DNA of 64,000 bases from Vibrio zhugei (GTDB taxonomy: Bacteria; Pseudomonadota; Gammaproteobacteria; Enterobacterales; Vibrionaceae): contig NZ_CP033078.1 in assembly GCF_003716875.1 (NCBI RefSeq), positions 2,356,001-2,420,000 on the forward strand, in the 5' to 3' direction. The notes under the pieces are model-generated. The model saw only the letters and a program-made list of their open reading frames with translations. It ran no database searches and had not been told where the DNA came from. Position 1 is the stretch's first letter. Every line of letters begins with the position of its first letter. Shown here one piece after another: positions 10,000-19,086 of this stretch. Made by a program: the position numbers and the translations under genes.

Positions 10000-12455
10000 G
10001 AATTCAATTGTCGTTTAGTTTTCGTTGTGGCTACATGATGAGCAGGATCATCTGGCCATATATGCTTGGGATAACGTCCCTTCATCTCTTTTTGTACTTC
10101 GCGATACGAGCCCTGCCAAAAGCCGGCAAGGTCTCGCGTTATTTGTATGGGTCTTCGTGCTGGTGAGAGTAACTCCATTACGACCGTTTGCGTGCCCTGA
10201 GCGATGACGGGTGACGCTTGCTCCCCGAAAACTTCTTGGATACGCACCGAGAGTATCGGAGGCTGCCCTTCCTGATAGCGAATCGGATAACGATGGCCAG
10301 TCGACACGCAATGAAAAGGCGGTAACCAGTGATCAAGAGATTGACTCAATGCCCAGCCTAAACGCGCCTGTAACGCTTGATGAACAGATACGCGCTTTAA
10401 CTGAGCCGCGCTGCTTATCCCCAACAAATAGGGAGCAAGCCATTCATCAAGGTCAGCCAGCAAGCCCTCATCACTCATATCAGGCCAATTTTCTTGTGGT
10501 AACCATGCAATGGCACAACGAACTCGGCTCAACCAGGTTGTCGCTTGCTCGTCCCACTCTAATACATTCAAGCCTTGGCGCGCGACATAATTAAGCAAAG
10601 CTTGCGTCATTTTTTCTTGCCCAGGCTCAGGCAAACGTTTTCTGTCAATGATCAGTTTTCCTAACCGATATTGCTCTTCCGCATACAACTTGCCACGCTG
10701 TTCATCCCAATCAACAGACTCCACCAGAGTAAATAACTCTGGATAGGTCATCGTAAGTCTCTCGATGGGCAGCCGAATCACACTGACCAGTCGTGTTACG
10801 TGTGCTAAGCGCATCACATCAAGAGCAACCAAATAGTCGGCCTCGTTAACATACTCTCGATTGGCAAGCTCAGCACCATGACCATTACTTAAAAGAAAAC
10901 GCCCCTCTTGAGCCCCGCGTGCTTGCGCAATACGATCTGGAAAGGCCAAACACGCCACCACAGCCAATGACTCGGCCTCTATATCGGCCAAAACAAAGTC
11001 GCACTCGAGCAAAGCGGATAACTGCTTCGCTCTCGCCTGTACACGGGCCTGCTTGAGGTGCGCGCCATCGCGCCATCGCAGAAAACTATCACGCATATCC
11101 AAGGTGTTTTTTTCTGGCTCTTCTAAAAGTGCCGCTAATGCAATGGCGCTTCCCAATAACTCTGTACCTTGCGATTTCAGTAACATCGCGGCAATACGCG
11201 GTTCCATAGCCAACTGCTGCGCATCTTGTCCCATCGCGGTTAATTGGTTATCCGCCGTCATCAAGCCTAAGCGACGCAGTAAAGCGCGTCCGTAGTCAAA
11301 TGCCGTATCAGGCGGAGGATTGATCCAGGCAAGTTCATGGGGCGTGGCGGCGCGCCATTGTGCAAGCTCAAGCGCTAAACTACTGAGATCACTTTGTAAT
11401 ATAGCAGGAACTGGCATGGACGGCTGTTGCTGATAGTGACTTTCACTATACAAACGCACACAAAGACCGGCCGCCAAGCGGCCTGCACGCCCGGCTCTTT
11501 GTTGAGCCGACGATTGGGCAATCGAGACTTCTTCTAAGCGAGTCATGCCAGTACGTAAATCAAAACGGGCCACTTTTTCTAAACCGCTATCGACAACCAT
11601 ATGAATGTCTTCAATGGTCAGAGATGTTTCCGCTATATTGGTGGCTAATACCACTTTACGCCGGGATGACGCGGCCGGAGCGATAGCCCGTTGCTGTGCT
11701 TGTAGCGACTGTTGACCGTACAAAGGACACACGTCAATGTCGCTCGATAAGCGCTCGGTGAGTAATTCTTGTAAATGACGAATCGCACCGACACCCGGTA
11801 AAAATGCTAACAAAGAGCCCGACTCTCTCTGCATCCATTGCTGAATTTGATTCGCCATCACGGCCAATAACCGTTCATTGGCTTTGACAGGGCGATAATG
11901 AACATCGACAGGAAACTGTCGACCTTGCGATTCGATATAGGTGGCATCAGGCAGCACCTGTTGAAATTCCGATTGTTCAAGCGTGGCAGACATGACAACA
12001 ATTTTCAGATCATCACGAAATACGGCCTGAGATTCCAGACTAAAGGCCAGCACGGTATCCGCTGGTAGGCTGCGCTCATGAAACTCATCGAAAATCAGGC
12101 ACCCGATCCCGGTCAATTCAGGGTCGTTTTGCAACAGACGCGTCATCACACCTTCCGTGACAATCTCTAACTGAGTATTGGGCCCCGTTTTTTGTTCCCC
12201 CCGCATCCGGTACCCAACACGTTCGCCAATGGTTTCATTGAGTTGCGATGCGAGGTAGTGAGCAATGTTACGAGCAGCCAAGCGACGCGGCTCCAACATA
12301 ATAATTTTGCCACTGATTATCTCGCTCTCAAGCAAAGATAAAGGAAAGTGGGTGGACTTCCCCGCCCCCGGAGGCGCTTTTAAAATAATTTGAGATGACT
12401 GAGACAAGGCGGTCAACAACTTTGGCAATACGTCAATAATCGGCAACTGTGACAA
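9996..12455 (-). CDS. hrpB: ATP-dependent RNA helicase HrpB
   Basis: DEAH-type helicase of about 819 residues from the TTG start chosen here. That TTG is preceded by AAGGAG at 6-nt spacing and gives the family-like N-terminus SQLPIIDVLPKLL. An upstream ATG at 12527 would add a hydrophobic 24-residue stretch atypical of HrpB. Walker A is GAGKST (residues 30-35). The Walker B/DEAH variant is DEFHER near 123. SATL and QRAGRAGR (motif VI) follow, then the HrpB-specific C-terminal domain. Its physiological role is poorly defined. It overlaps mrcB by 4 bp and diverges from sfsA. Confidence 0.92.
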   Translation of the reverse strand: MSQLPIIDVLPKLLTALSQSSQIILKAPPGAGKSTHFPLSLLESEIISGKIIMLEPRRLAARNIAHYLASQLNETIGERVGYRMRGEQKTGPNTQLEIVTEGVMTRLLQNDPELTGIGCLIFDEFHERSLPADTVLAFSLESQAVFRDDLKIVVMSATLEQSEFQQVLPDATYIESQGRQFPVDVHYRPVKANERLLAVMANQIQQWMQRESGSLLAFLPGVGAIRHLQELLTERLSSDIDVCPLYGQQSLQAQQRAIAPAASSRRKVVLATNIAETSLTIEDIHMVVDSGLEKVARFDLRTGMTRLEEVSIAQSSAQQRAGRAGRLAAGLCVRLYSESHYQQQPSMPVPAILQSDLSSLALELAQWRAATPHELAWINPPPDTAFDYGRALLRRLGLMTADNQLTAMGQDAQQLAMEPRIAAMLLKSQGTELLGSAIALAALLEEPEKNTLDMRDSFLRWRDGAHLKQARVQARAKQLSALLECDFVLADIEAESLAVVACLAFPDRIAQARGAQEGRFLLSNGHGAELANREYVNEADYLVALDVMRLAHVTRLVSVIRLPIERLTMTYPELFTLVESVDWDEQRGKLYAEEQYRLGKLIIDRKRLPEPGQEKMTQALLNYVARQGLNVLEWDEQATTWLSRVRCAIAWLPQENWPDMSDEGLLADLDEWLAPYLLGISSAAQLKRVSVHQALQARLGWALSQSLDHWLPPFHCVSTGHRYPIRYQEGQPPILSVRIQEVFGEQASPVIAQGTQTVVMELLSPARRPIQITRDLAGFWQGSYREVQKEMKGRYPKHIWPDDPAHHVATTKTKRQLNS

Positions 12456-12529
12456 GTCAAACTCCTTGTGATTAAATACCCAGACTATTGTACAGAAAAA
12501 CAGTATAAATACAGCCACTGGACTCAATT

Positions 12530-13288
12530 ATGCATTTCTCGCCCCCATTACAGCGCGCAACACTCATCCAACGTTATAAACGCTTCCTTGCCGATGTTGT
12601 CACCGAAGAGCAGCAATCACTCACCATGCATTGTGCCAACACCGGTGCTATGACGGGCTGCGCAGAGCCAGGCTCGACCGTATGGTATTCCACCTCAGAC
12701 AACCCAAAACGCAAGTACCCTAACAGTTGGCAAATTACCGAGACCCTTGATGGCCATCATATTGTCGTCAATACGAGCCTAGCCAATCACTTAGTGGTGG
12801 AAGCCATTCATAATGGCGCCATTACCGAATTACAAGGCTACGATAAGTTGGCCACAGAAGTCCGCTATGGTCAGGAAAATAGTCGCATCGATATCTTATT
12901 AACCGATGAAAATCGCGCCCCTTGCTACGTAGAAGTGAAAAGTGTGACTCTTCTTGACGAAAATAATTTGGCAAACGCCCCCAAAGACGACACTATAGGC
13001 CAAGGTTTTTTCCCTGATAGCGTAACGAAGCGGGGACAAAAACATCTACGTGAACTCATGGAAGTGGCAAAAAATGGAAGCAGAGCCGTACTTTTGTATG
13101 CTGTTTTGCATTCAGGGATTGAAAAAGTCTCTCCTGCGCTCCATATAGACGCGGATTATTCACAATTATTATTAATGGCACTAGAAGCTGGTGTTGAGGT
13201 GCTTTGTTACAAAGCCATATTCTCGCAGGATGAAATCACGTTAGTTTCTCCGCTAGAATTCATGACTCGTATACCAAAAACTTGTTAA
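12530..13288 (+). CDS. sfsA: Sugar fermentation stimulation protein homologue SfsA
   Basis: 252 residues, with the SfsA family pattern: N-terminal OB-like region ([17 protein letters not shown]), HCANTGAM motif, and a nuclease-like core containing YVEVKSVTL and [13 protein letters not shown]. The E-x-K arrangement resembles PD-(D/E)XK folds, and the family has been linked to nucleic-acid binding, but its real function is unsettled. It is divergent from hrpB across a 74-bp gap and upstream of dksA, the same neighbourhood as in E. coli. Confidence 0.93.
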   Translation: MHFSPPLQRATLIQRYKRFLADVVTEEQQSLTMHCANTGAMTGCAEPGSTVWYSTSDNPKRKYPNSWQITETLDGHHIVVNTSLANHLVVEAIHNGAITELQGYDKLATEVRYGQENSRIDILLTDENRAPCYVEVKSVTLLDENNLANAPKDDTIGQGFFPDSVTKRGQKHLRELMEVAKNGSRAVLLYAVLHSGIEKVSPALHIDADYSQLLLMALEAGVEVLCYKAIFSQDEITLVSPLEFMTRIPKTC

Positions 13289-13411
13289 TAGGTTCACACC
13301 TGCAACAAATTTGAAAATGAGTAATTGCTACTCCATCTTCTTTTTGCTATAGATACCCGCCTTAAATAATGCTGCTTATGCAGTTGACTAGGTGTTAGTA
13401 GGAGATGCTTT

Positions 13412-13858
13412 ATGCTTGAGTCCAAAAAGAAAACGCTAGGCATCCTAGCCATTGCTGGTGTTGAGCCATACCAAGAAAAACCAGGTGAAGAGTACATGTC
13501 ACCTGAACAATTAGCTCACTTTACAAAAATTCTCGAAGCTTGGCGTGACCAATTAAGAGCTGAAGTCAATCGCACCGTGCACCATATGCAGGATGAAGCG
13601 TCCAACTTCCCAGATCCTGTTGACCGTGCATCACAAGAAGAAGAATTTAGCCTAGAACTGCGTAACCGCGATCGCGAACGTCGTCTGATTAAGAAAATCG
13701 AGAAAACACTCGATAAAATTACCGAAGATGACTTTGGCTTCTGTGAGTCATGTGGGGTCGAAATTGGGGTGCGTCGTCTTGAGGCACGACCAACCGCAGA
13801 TTTATGTATTGACTGTAAAACATTGGCTGAAATTAAAGAAAAGCAAATGTTAGGTTAA
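13412..13858 (+). CDS. dksA: RNA polymerase-binding transcription factor DksA
   Basis: Cofactor of ppGpp that enters the RNA polymerase secondary channel and tunes rRNA and amino-acid promoters. It has 148 residues. The coiled-coil tip motif DxxDxA is present (D68, D71, A73). The zinc finger has all four cysteines (C111, C114, C132, C135), so it is the classical zinc-binding type. A TAGGAG ribosome site precedes the ATG. Its natural downstream terminator has been split by an IS4-like insertion, although transcripts would soon meet a terminator inside the element. gluQRS would normally follow directly. Confidence 0.98.
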   Translation: MLESKKKTLGILAIAGVEPYQEKPGEEYMSPEQLAHFTKILEAWRDQLRAEVNRTVHHMQDEASNFPDPVDRASQEEEFSLELRNRDRERRLIKKIEKTLDKITEDDFGFCESCGVEIGVRRLEARPTADLCIDCKTLAEIKEKQMLG

Positions 13859-13864
13859 TCACCA

Positions 13865-13880
13865 AAGAAAAATGGGAGCC
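13865..13880 (+). other. Left arm of the interrupted dksA terminator
   Basis: These 16 bases are the exact reverse complement of 15324-15339, beyond the insertion sequence. Removing the element and one copy of its target duplication rebuilds a perfect 16-bp stem with loop TCA and a T-rich 3' arm, the expected dksA terminator. In its present form only a 5-bp hairpin with no T-run remains here. Confidence 0.88.
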
Positions 13881-13888
13881 TCAGGCTC
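13877..13888 (+). repeat. Target-site duplication, left copy
   Basis: The 12-bp AGCCTCAGGCTC directly abuts the left inverted repeat and is repeated exactly at 15317-15328, directly after the right inverted repeat. Duplications of 11-13 bp are typical of IS4 itself. Confidence 0.92.
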
Positions 13889-13907
13889 TAATGCCGATCA
13901 GTTAAGA
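13889..13907 (+). repeat. IS left terminal inverted repeat
   Basis: TAATGCCGATCAGTTAAGA. It matches the reverse complement of the right end at 15 of 19 positions. Confidence 0.9.
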
Positions 13908-13943
13908 CTAAAATGATCGGTTGAAGGATCCATCTAACGTGTC

Positions 13944-13978
13944 AAAATCCGAGTGTATTCATGCACTCGGATTTTTTT
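13944..13978 (+). terminator. Rho-independent terminator inside the IS, just before the transposase start
   Basis: A perfect 12-bp stem (13944-13955 with 13964-13975) has an 8-base loop and a run of seven T ending immediately before the ATG at 13979. It would stop read-through transcription from dksA, or from any upstream host promoter, before it reaches the transposase. The family is known for damping transposase expression from outside transcripts. Confidence 0.82.
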
Positions 13979-15292
13979 ATGTTTTTAAGACAAGCACTTA
14001 ACCAAGTACACAAATTTTCTGCTGAACAACTTTCGGGGTTATCTGACCTACTTTCCCCTGAACTCATTTCGCAATGTTTAGAAGATACCGGAATTACCAC
14101 AGTTCGTAGACGAAGATTGCCTATGGAGATGATGGTATGGAGTGTCGTTGGGATGTCTTTATATCGTCACTTGTCTATGGAGAAAGTTGTGTCGAAACTG
14201 GATATCCTCCTTCCAGGTAAGAAGCCATTTGTTGCTCCAAGTGCCGTCATCCAAGCCAGACAACGGTTGGGCTCCGATGTCATGAAATCCGTTTTTACTC
14301 AAACACAGAAGATTTGGCATGATAAAACGCCTCATCCAGACTGGCATGGACTCACGCTTCATGCTGTCGACGGCGTCGTCTGGCGAACGCCAGATACGAA
14401 AGAAAACGGTGAGACATTCAGTCGGACTCGGAATCAAAAGTGCTCGTCCGAATATCCTCAAGTGCGCATGGTCTGCCACATGGAACTGACTAGTCATCTT
14501 CTAAATAGCGCTTCGTTCGATTCCACATCAACAAGTGAAGTGGACCTAACAACGGAGCTCATAGAGCAATCACCAGATAATAGCCTGACTATCTTCGATA
14601 GAGGTTTTTATGCGCTAGGGCTTTTACACCGTTGGCAGACAACAGGGACAGAAAGACATTGGCTAATTCCCATGCGTAAAGGGGCGCAATACACGACACT
14701 TCGCCAATTAGGACGTGGTCAAGAGCTGGTTGAGTTAACGCTATCCCCACAAGCGAAGAAGAAGTGGCACGATGCACCAGAAACACTCGAGGCTCGATTA
14801 ATCACCAAGACGATAAAGGGGAAGGAAGTTCGGTTATTAACCTCAATGACAGATCCCTTGCGTTACCCAGGGCAAGACATAGCCGAGCTATATAGCCATC
14901 GGTGGGAAATCGAACTTGGTTATCGAGAAATGAAGCAATATATGCTGCAAAACACCCTAACCCTAAGAAGTAAAAAGCCTGAGCTAGTAGAACAAGAATT
15001 ATGGGGCATGCTGCTGGCTTACAACTTACTTAGGTTCTTGATGTGCCAAATGGCTTACGATCAAAACAAGGTCATGCCTTACCAGATAGGGTTCAAACAA
15101 GCTTCGTTGTTCTTAATAGGGCAATTACAGCAACTGCCGTCAGTGGCACCGGGAAGGGTCCCGGAGGTGATGAATTACATCTTAGATATGGCTGAGAGTT
15201 TTACGCTGCCAGAAAGGAGAGAACGAAGCTATCCAAGAGCAGTAAAAAGAAGGCCCAGTCGCTATGCGACCAGGCCTTCTAAAAGATGTTAA
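13979..15292 (+). CDS. IS4-family transposase
   Basis: DDE transposase of 437 residues. Recognisable IS4-group blocks include RRRLPMEMMVW, APSAVIQARQRLG and LRSKKPELVEQELWG. The catalytic triad is D131 (AVDGVVW), D207 (IFDRGFY) and E312 in the YREK signature YSHRWEIELGYREMK. I chose the ATG at 13979 because it aligns with the start of E. coli IS4 transposase. An in-frame ATG at 13961 lies in the loop of the preceding terminator hairpin and would add six residues. Neither start has a strong ribosome site, consistent with low expression. The frame is intact from end to end. Confidence 0.93.
   Translation: MFLRQALNQVHKFSAEQLSGLSDLLSPELISQCLEDTGITTVRRRRLPMEMMVWSVVGMSLYRHLSMEKVVSKLDILLPGKKPFVAPSAVIQARQRLGSDVMKSVFTQTQKIWHDKTPHPDWHGLTLHAVDGVVWRTPDTKENGETFSRTRNQKCSSEYPQVRMVCHMELTSHLLNSASFDSTSTSEVDLTTELIEQSPDNSLTIFDRGFYALGLLHRWQTTGTERHWLIPMRKGAQYTTLRQLGRGQELVELTLSPQAKKKWHDAPETLEARLITKTIKGKEVRLLTSMTDPLRYPGQDIAELYSHRWEIELGYREMKQYMLQNTLTLRSKKPELVEQELWGMLLAYNLLRFLMCQMAYDQNKVMPYQIGFKQASLFLIGQLQQLPSVAPGRVPEVMNYILDMAESFTLPERRERSYPRAVKRRPSRYATRPSKRC
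15244..15280 (-). terminator. Inward-facing terminator at the right end of the IS
   Basis: On the minus strand an 8-bp outer stem (AGAAGGCC paired with GGCCTTCT) and an inner GTCGC/GCGAC stem are followed by TTTTT. It lies in the last codons of the transposase gene. It would stop antisense transcription entering from the gluQRS side. Confidence 0.65.
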
Positions 15293-15297
15293 ATGCC

Positions 15298-15316
15298 TCT
15301 TAACTTACAAGCATTA
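15298..15316 (-). repeat. IS right terminal inverted repeat
   Basis: Read on the minus strand it is TAATGCTTGTAAGTTAAGA, matching 15 of 19 positions of the left end. Confidence 0.9.
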
Positions 15317-15328
15317 AGCCTCAGGCTC
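15317..15328 (+). repeat. Target-site duplication, right copy
   Basis: Exact 12-bp copy of 13877-13888, directly after the right inverted repeat. It leads into the orphan right arm and T-run of the original dksA terminator (15324-15339). Confidence 0.92.
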
Positions 15329-15379
15329 CCATTTTTCTTATGAGAACGTACGATAGCTGCACCTCAACGCGTGTTCCGC

Positions 15380-15385
15380 TATAAT
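15380..15385 (+). promoter_or_regulatory. Candidate -10 element for gluQRS
   Basis: A perfect TATAAT lies 35 bp upstream of the gluQRS start, outside the IS. The matching -35 region is weak. If real, it lets gluQRS be transcribed although the IS has cut it off from dksA. Confidence 0.5.
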
Positions 15386-15420
15386 GGGCCCTTGGTTGTC
15401 TTTATTCTCCAGTACAAGTT

Positions 15421-16290
15421 ATGAATTACGTTGGTCGCTTTGCTCCATCTCCATCCGGTTTGCTCCACTTTGGATCGCTTATCGCTGCACTAGGCAGTTA
15501 CTTTCAAGCGAAGGCAAATCAAGGGCGATGGTTAATCCGAATCGAGGACCTCGATCCTCCGCGAGAAATGCCTGGCGCATCGACGCATATTCTTCAGACT
15601 CTAGAACAATTTGGTCTTGAATGGGATGGGGAGGTCGTCTATCAAAGCCAGCGTCATGCACACTATCAAGCACAAATAGATGAATGGCTAAAAAACGGTC
15701 AAGCCTACTATTGTCAGTGCACGCGAAAACAAATTAAAGCTAATGGTGGGTTCTATTCCGGGCTCTGCCGACAACGAGCTCTCCCCCCTTCGCAGCATCA
15801 TGCCATTCGCTTATTTATGCAGAATCCTGTAGAGTCGTTCTCTGATTTACATCAAGGAAACGTCAGCATTCCTAAACAGCTCGCTCACGAAGATTTTATC
15901 ATTAAGCGTCGTGACGGTCTTTTTGCCTATAATCTTGCCGTCGTCATCGACGATATTGCGCAAGGGGTCACGGAAGTTGTACGTGGTGCAGATTTAATCG
16001 AACCAACAGGACGGCAGATCAGCTTGTATCACACACTGGGACAATCGCCGGTTCGTTACCTTCATCTACCCTTAGCGATGGATGACAGTGGAAAAAAGTT
16101 TTCCAAACAAAATCACGCACAACCCATTGATCCAAACAAAGCAAAATCCACATTAATGCGTGCTATGACATTTTTAGGTTTTGATTTACCAAAAAATTTT
16201 CAAAGCGGCACTATTGAGCAGATGCTTCAATGGGGCATCCATCACTGGTGCATACAACAATTACCCGCAGAGAACCACATTATCGTATGA
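15421..16290 (+). CDS. gluQRS: Glutamyl-Q tRNA(Asp) synthetase
   Basis: Paralogue of the glutamyl-tRNA synthetase catalytic domain. It attaches glutamate to queuosine in the wobble position of tRNA-Asp, not to the acceptor end. It has 289 residues and lacks the anticodon-binding domain. The HIGH-like motif is in FAPSPSGLLHFGSL (residues 7-20). A zinc site is suggested by CQC and a later Y/C pair near residue 99-115. The KMSKS-like segment is KKFSKQN. It normally sits just after dksA; here the IS4-like element separates them. Confidence 0.95.
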   Translation: MNYVGRFAPSPSGLLHFGSLIAALGSYFQAKANQGRWLIRIEDLDPPREMPGASTHILQTLEQFGLEWDGEVVYQSQRHAHYQAQIDEWLKNGQAYYCQCTRKQIKANGGFYSGLCRQRALPPSQHHAIRLFMQNPVESFSDLHQGNVSIPKQLAHEDFIIKRRDGLFAYNLAVVIDDIAQGVTEVVRGADLIEPTGRQISLYHTLGQSPVRYLHLPLAMDDSGKKFSKQNHAQPIDPNKAKSTLMRAMTFLGFDLPKNFQSGTIEQMLQWGIHHWCIQQLPAENHIIV

Positions 16291-16403
16291 TTCTCAAATG
16301 GGCTTGACTAGGCTATTATTAGCCACTAATTCGCGCCGTTTCCGTCACAATGCATTTGAGTCAGAGACGTGAAATCCGCCCTATTAATCATTGCTGAATA
16401 CAG

Positions 16404-17771
16404 ATGAATAACAAAGATTTACAAACTCGCGAACATCGCGTTTATCCCAACTTAGCGTTGAACATAATCACACGTGAAGAACATAGCGTGTCACGCAAGT
16501 CAATCAGTGAAAATGCCCTAAAAGTGCTTTATCGATTGCATGGCGCTGGATATGAAGCATACCTAGTGGGTGGTGGTGTCCGCGATCTCCTGCTGAACGG
16601 GACCCCCAAAGATTTCGATGTGACCACCAATGCGACTCCAGAGCAAATTCGTCAGCTCTTTCGTAACTGTCGTCTTATTGGTCGTCGCTTTCGTTTAGCG
16701 CATATCATGTTTGGCCGCGATATTATCGAAGTCGCCACATTCCGCGGTCACCATGTTGAACAAGATACACCGCAGATTTCCTCTCAATCAGAGCAAGGTA
16801 TGCTGCTTCGCGACAACGTCTATGGCACCAAAGACGAAGATGCAGAACGTCGCGATTTCACCATTAATGCCATGTATTACAACATTGCTGACTTCAGTAT
16901 CCATGACTATGCCGGTGGCGTAGAAGATCTTGAAGATCGTCTTATTCGCTTAATTGGCGATCCTGAAACGCGCTACCGTGAAGATCCCGTGCGGATGCTG
17001 CGTGCGATTCGCTTTGCGGCGAAACTCGATTTTGATATTGAAGAAGACACCGCAGAGCCGATTGAACGCTTGGCATCATTGTTACGTGACATTCCGTCCG
17101 CACGCCTGTACGAAGAGTCGTTGAAACTGTTGCAGTCAGGTCATGGATTAGAAACGTATCACTTGATGCGTGAATACCAGTTGTTTCAACAGTTATTCCC
17201 GGTCGTTGCTGAGCACTTTACCGAAGAGCATGAAAGCCTAACCGAACAAATGTTGGATTTGTCTCTCGACTCTACCGACTTACGCATTGAAGATAACAAG
17301 CGCATCAATCCAGCGTTTATGTTTGCCGCGATGCTGTGGTATCCGATGATGGAACAAGCTCAGCAATTGATCGATGAGAACGAACTCAATCATTATGATG
17401 CCGTGATGGAAGCCAGCAACCGCATTCTTGACCGTATGGTCAAAAGCATCGCGATTCCACGTCGTCACACATCAACCATTCGAGAAATCTGGCAATTACA
17501 ACTACGTCTGCCTCGCCGTAATGGTAAACGTGCCTTCCGCTTGATGGAATTAAACAAATTCCGTGCAGGCTTTGATTTCCTACAAATGCGTGGCGAAATT
17601 GAAGGGGGCGAAACGCAAGAACTGGCCAAATGGTGGGATCATTTTCAATCATCAGGACGCACAGTGCGTGACAGCATGGTGAACGACCTTGGTAAAGGCA
17701 AATCCAACAAGAGCCGTCCTCGTCGTCGTAAAACACCGCATAAAAAGAAAAAGAGTAAAACCGATTCATGA
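16404..17771 (+). CDS. pcnB: Poly(A) polymerase I
   Basis: Adds 3' poly(A) tails that mark RNAs for decay; 455 residues. The nucleotidyltransferase head has [11 protein letters not shown] and the DFDVTT metal-binding aspartates. [12 protein letters not shown] and the RNA-binding domain ([16 protein letters not shown]) follow. The C-terminus is strongly basic ([15 protein letters not shown]), usual for RNA-binding PcnB. The ribosome site is weak. E. coli pcnB uses an unusual AUU start, so the true start could differ slightly. It overlaps folK by 4 bp (ATGA), as in other gammaproteobacteria. Confidence 0.95.
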   Translation: MNNKDLQTREHRVYPNLALNIITREEHSVSRKSISENALKVLYRLHGAGYEAYLVGGGVRDLLLNGTPKDFDVTTNATPEQIRQLFRNCRLIGRRFRLAHIMFGRDIIEVATFRGHHVEQDTPQISSQSEQGMLLRDNVYGTKDEDAERRDFTINAMYYNIADFSIHDYAGGVEDLEDRLIRLIGDPETRYREDPVRMLRAIRFAAKLDFDIEEDTAEPIERLASLLRDIPSARLYEESLKLLQSGHGLETYHLMREYQLFQQLFPVVAEHFTEEHESLTEQMLDLSLDSTDLRIEDNKRINPAFMFAAMLWYPMMEQAQQLIDENELNHYDAVMEASNRILDRMVKSIAIPRRHTSTIREIWQLQLRLPRRNGKRAFRLMELNKFRAGFDFLQMRGEIEGGETQELAKWWDHFQSSGRTVRDSMVNDLGKGKSNKSRPRRRKTPHKKKKSKTDS

Positions 17772-18253
17772 TCACTGTATACATTGCTATCGGCAGTAAC
17801 TTAAATCATCCCGTACAACAAACTCAACACGCGATTGAAGCATTAAAAACTCTGCCTCAGTCGCAGTTTATGCAGGCCTCTTCCCTGTACAGTAGTACCC
17901 CAATGGGCCCACAAGATCAGCCGAATTACATCAACGCCGTTGTGGAAATCAAAACCGATTTATCACCGCTTGAATTGTTAAATTGTACTCAGTCTATTGA
18001 GTTGGAACATGGCCGAGTACGTAAAGATGAACGGTGGGGCCCACGAACTCTGGATCTAGATATTATTCTCTATGGACAGCAGACGATCGACAATGAACGG
18101 TTAACCGTTCCGCATTATGGAATGAAACAAAGGGAGTTTGTTCTCTATCCACTGGCTGAAATTGCCCCTGAATTACAACTTCCTGATGGCGTCTCACTCC
18201 AATCTGTACTAGCAACAGTACCGCGTAATGGTTTGAGTATTTGGCGTGACTAA
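17768..18253 (+). CDS. folK: HPPK (folate pathway pyrophosphokinase)
   Basis: 2-Amino-4-hydroxy-6-hydroxymethyldihydropteridine pyrophosphokinase. It transfers pyrophosphate from ATP to the pterin before condensation with p-aminobenzoate. It has 161 residues. IAIGSN at the N-terminus and the HPPK signature [11 protein letters not shown] (two metal-binding aspartates) are clear. The start overlaps the pcnB stop, so translation is likely coupled. panB follows 28 bp later. Confidence 0.96.
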   Translation: MITVYIAIGSNLNHPVQQTQHAIEALKTLPQSQFMQASSLYSSTPMGPQDQPNYINAVVEIKTDLSPLELLNCTQSIELEHGRVRKDERWGPRTLDLDIILYGQQTIDNERLTVPHYGMKQREFVLYPLAEIAPELQLPDGVSLQSVLATVPRNGLSIWRD

Positions 18254-18281
18254 TTTCGCCAACGAGTAAGGATCAAACATC

Positions 18282-19076
18282 ATGAAACCAATCACAATTA
18301 ATGACCTGCGCAAATGGAAGACGCAGGGGCATAAATTTGCCAGCGTCACCGCCTACGACGCAAGCTTTGCGCAACTTTTTGAAAGCCAAGCAATGCCTGT
18401 CATTCTTGTCGGTGATTCACTTGGTATGGTATTGCATGGACAAAATGACACGTTATCGGTCAGCATTGAGCACATTGCTTACCATACTCGTGCTGTCAGA
18501 AAAGGCAGTCCAAATTGCTTATTAATGGCAGACATGCCATTTATGAGTTATGCCACCCCTCAAGACGCCTGCCAAAATGCGGCACCGCTCATGCAAGCGG
18601 GGGCAAATATGGTAAAAATGGAAGGAGGAGCCTGGCTCGCCGAGACAATTACTACCCTGACCCAACGCTCGGTTCCTGTCTGTGCTCACTTAGGATTATT
18701 GCCCCAGTCTGTCAATATTTATGGTGGCTATAAAGTTCAAGGCAAAGAACAAGAACAAGCAGAGCGTTTATTAAATGATGCGCTGGCGCTTGAAAAAGCA
18801 GGGGCACAAATGCTGGTGCTTGAATGCGTACCAGCCAGTTTAGCAGCAACCATCACTCAAGCCTTAACCATTCCAGTCATTGGTATCGGTGCAGGCAGTC
18901 ATACTGACGGACAGATTCTCGTGATGCATGACATGTTCGGCATTTCGGCTAACTATATCCCTAAGTTTTCCAAAAACTACCTTGCGGTAAGTGGTGATAT
19001 GAGAAAAGCCGTTGCCCAATACATTGATGAAGTAGCACAAGGGATTTTCCCTGACGCTGAACATACCCTAGCTTAA
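18282..19076 (+). CDS. panB: Ketopantoate hydroxymethyltransferase
   Basis: First committed step of pantothenate synthesis. It transfers a hydroxymethyl group from methylenetetrahydrofolate to alpha-ketoisovalerate. It has 264 residues. The metal-binding region [11 protein letters not shown], the KMEGG loop and the IGIGAG motif are present. An AAGGA ribosome site precedes the ATG. It lies in a probable operon folK-panB-panC, and its folate cofactor links it to the upstream folK. Confidence 0.97.
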   Translation: MKPITINDLRKWKTQGHKFASVTAYDASFAQLFESQAMPVILVGDSLGMVLHGQNDTLSVSIEHIAYHTRAVRKGSPNCLLMADMPFMSYATPQDACQNAAPLMQAGANMVKMEGGAWLAETITTLTQRSVPVCAHLGLLPQSVNIYGGYKVQGKEQEQAERLLNDALALEKAGAQMLVLECVPASLAATITQALTIPVIGIGAGSHTDGQILVMHDMFGISANYIPKFSKNYLAVSGDMRKAVAQYIDEVAQGIFPDAEHTLA

Positions 19077-19086
19077 GGAGTCATGC

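Larger units (their letters stand above)
13889..15316 (+). mobile_element. Complete IS4-family insertion sequence (1428 bp)
   Basis: The element is bounded by imperfect terminal inverted repeats (15 of 19 bases match) and a 12-bp target duplication. It holds one intact transposase gene. Its length, repeat sequence (TAATGCCGATCAGTTAAG at the left) and protein closely resemble the classical IS4 of E. coli. It has inserted into the dksA terminator loop. Hairpins with T-runs near both ends face inward and would block transcription entering from either side. All parts look intact, so it could be active and recently acquired. Confidence 0.94.
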
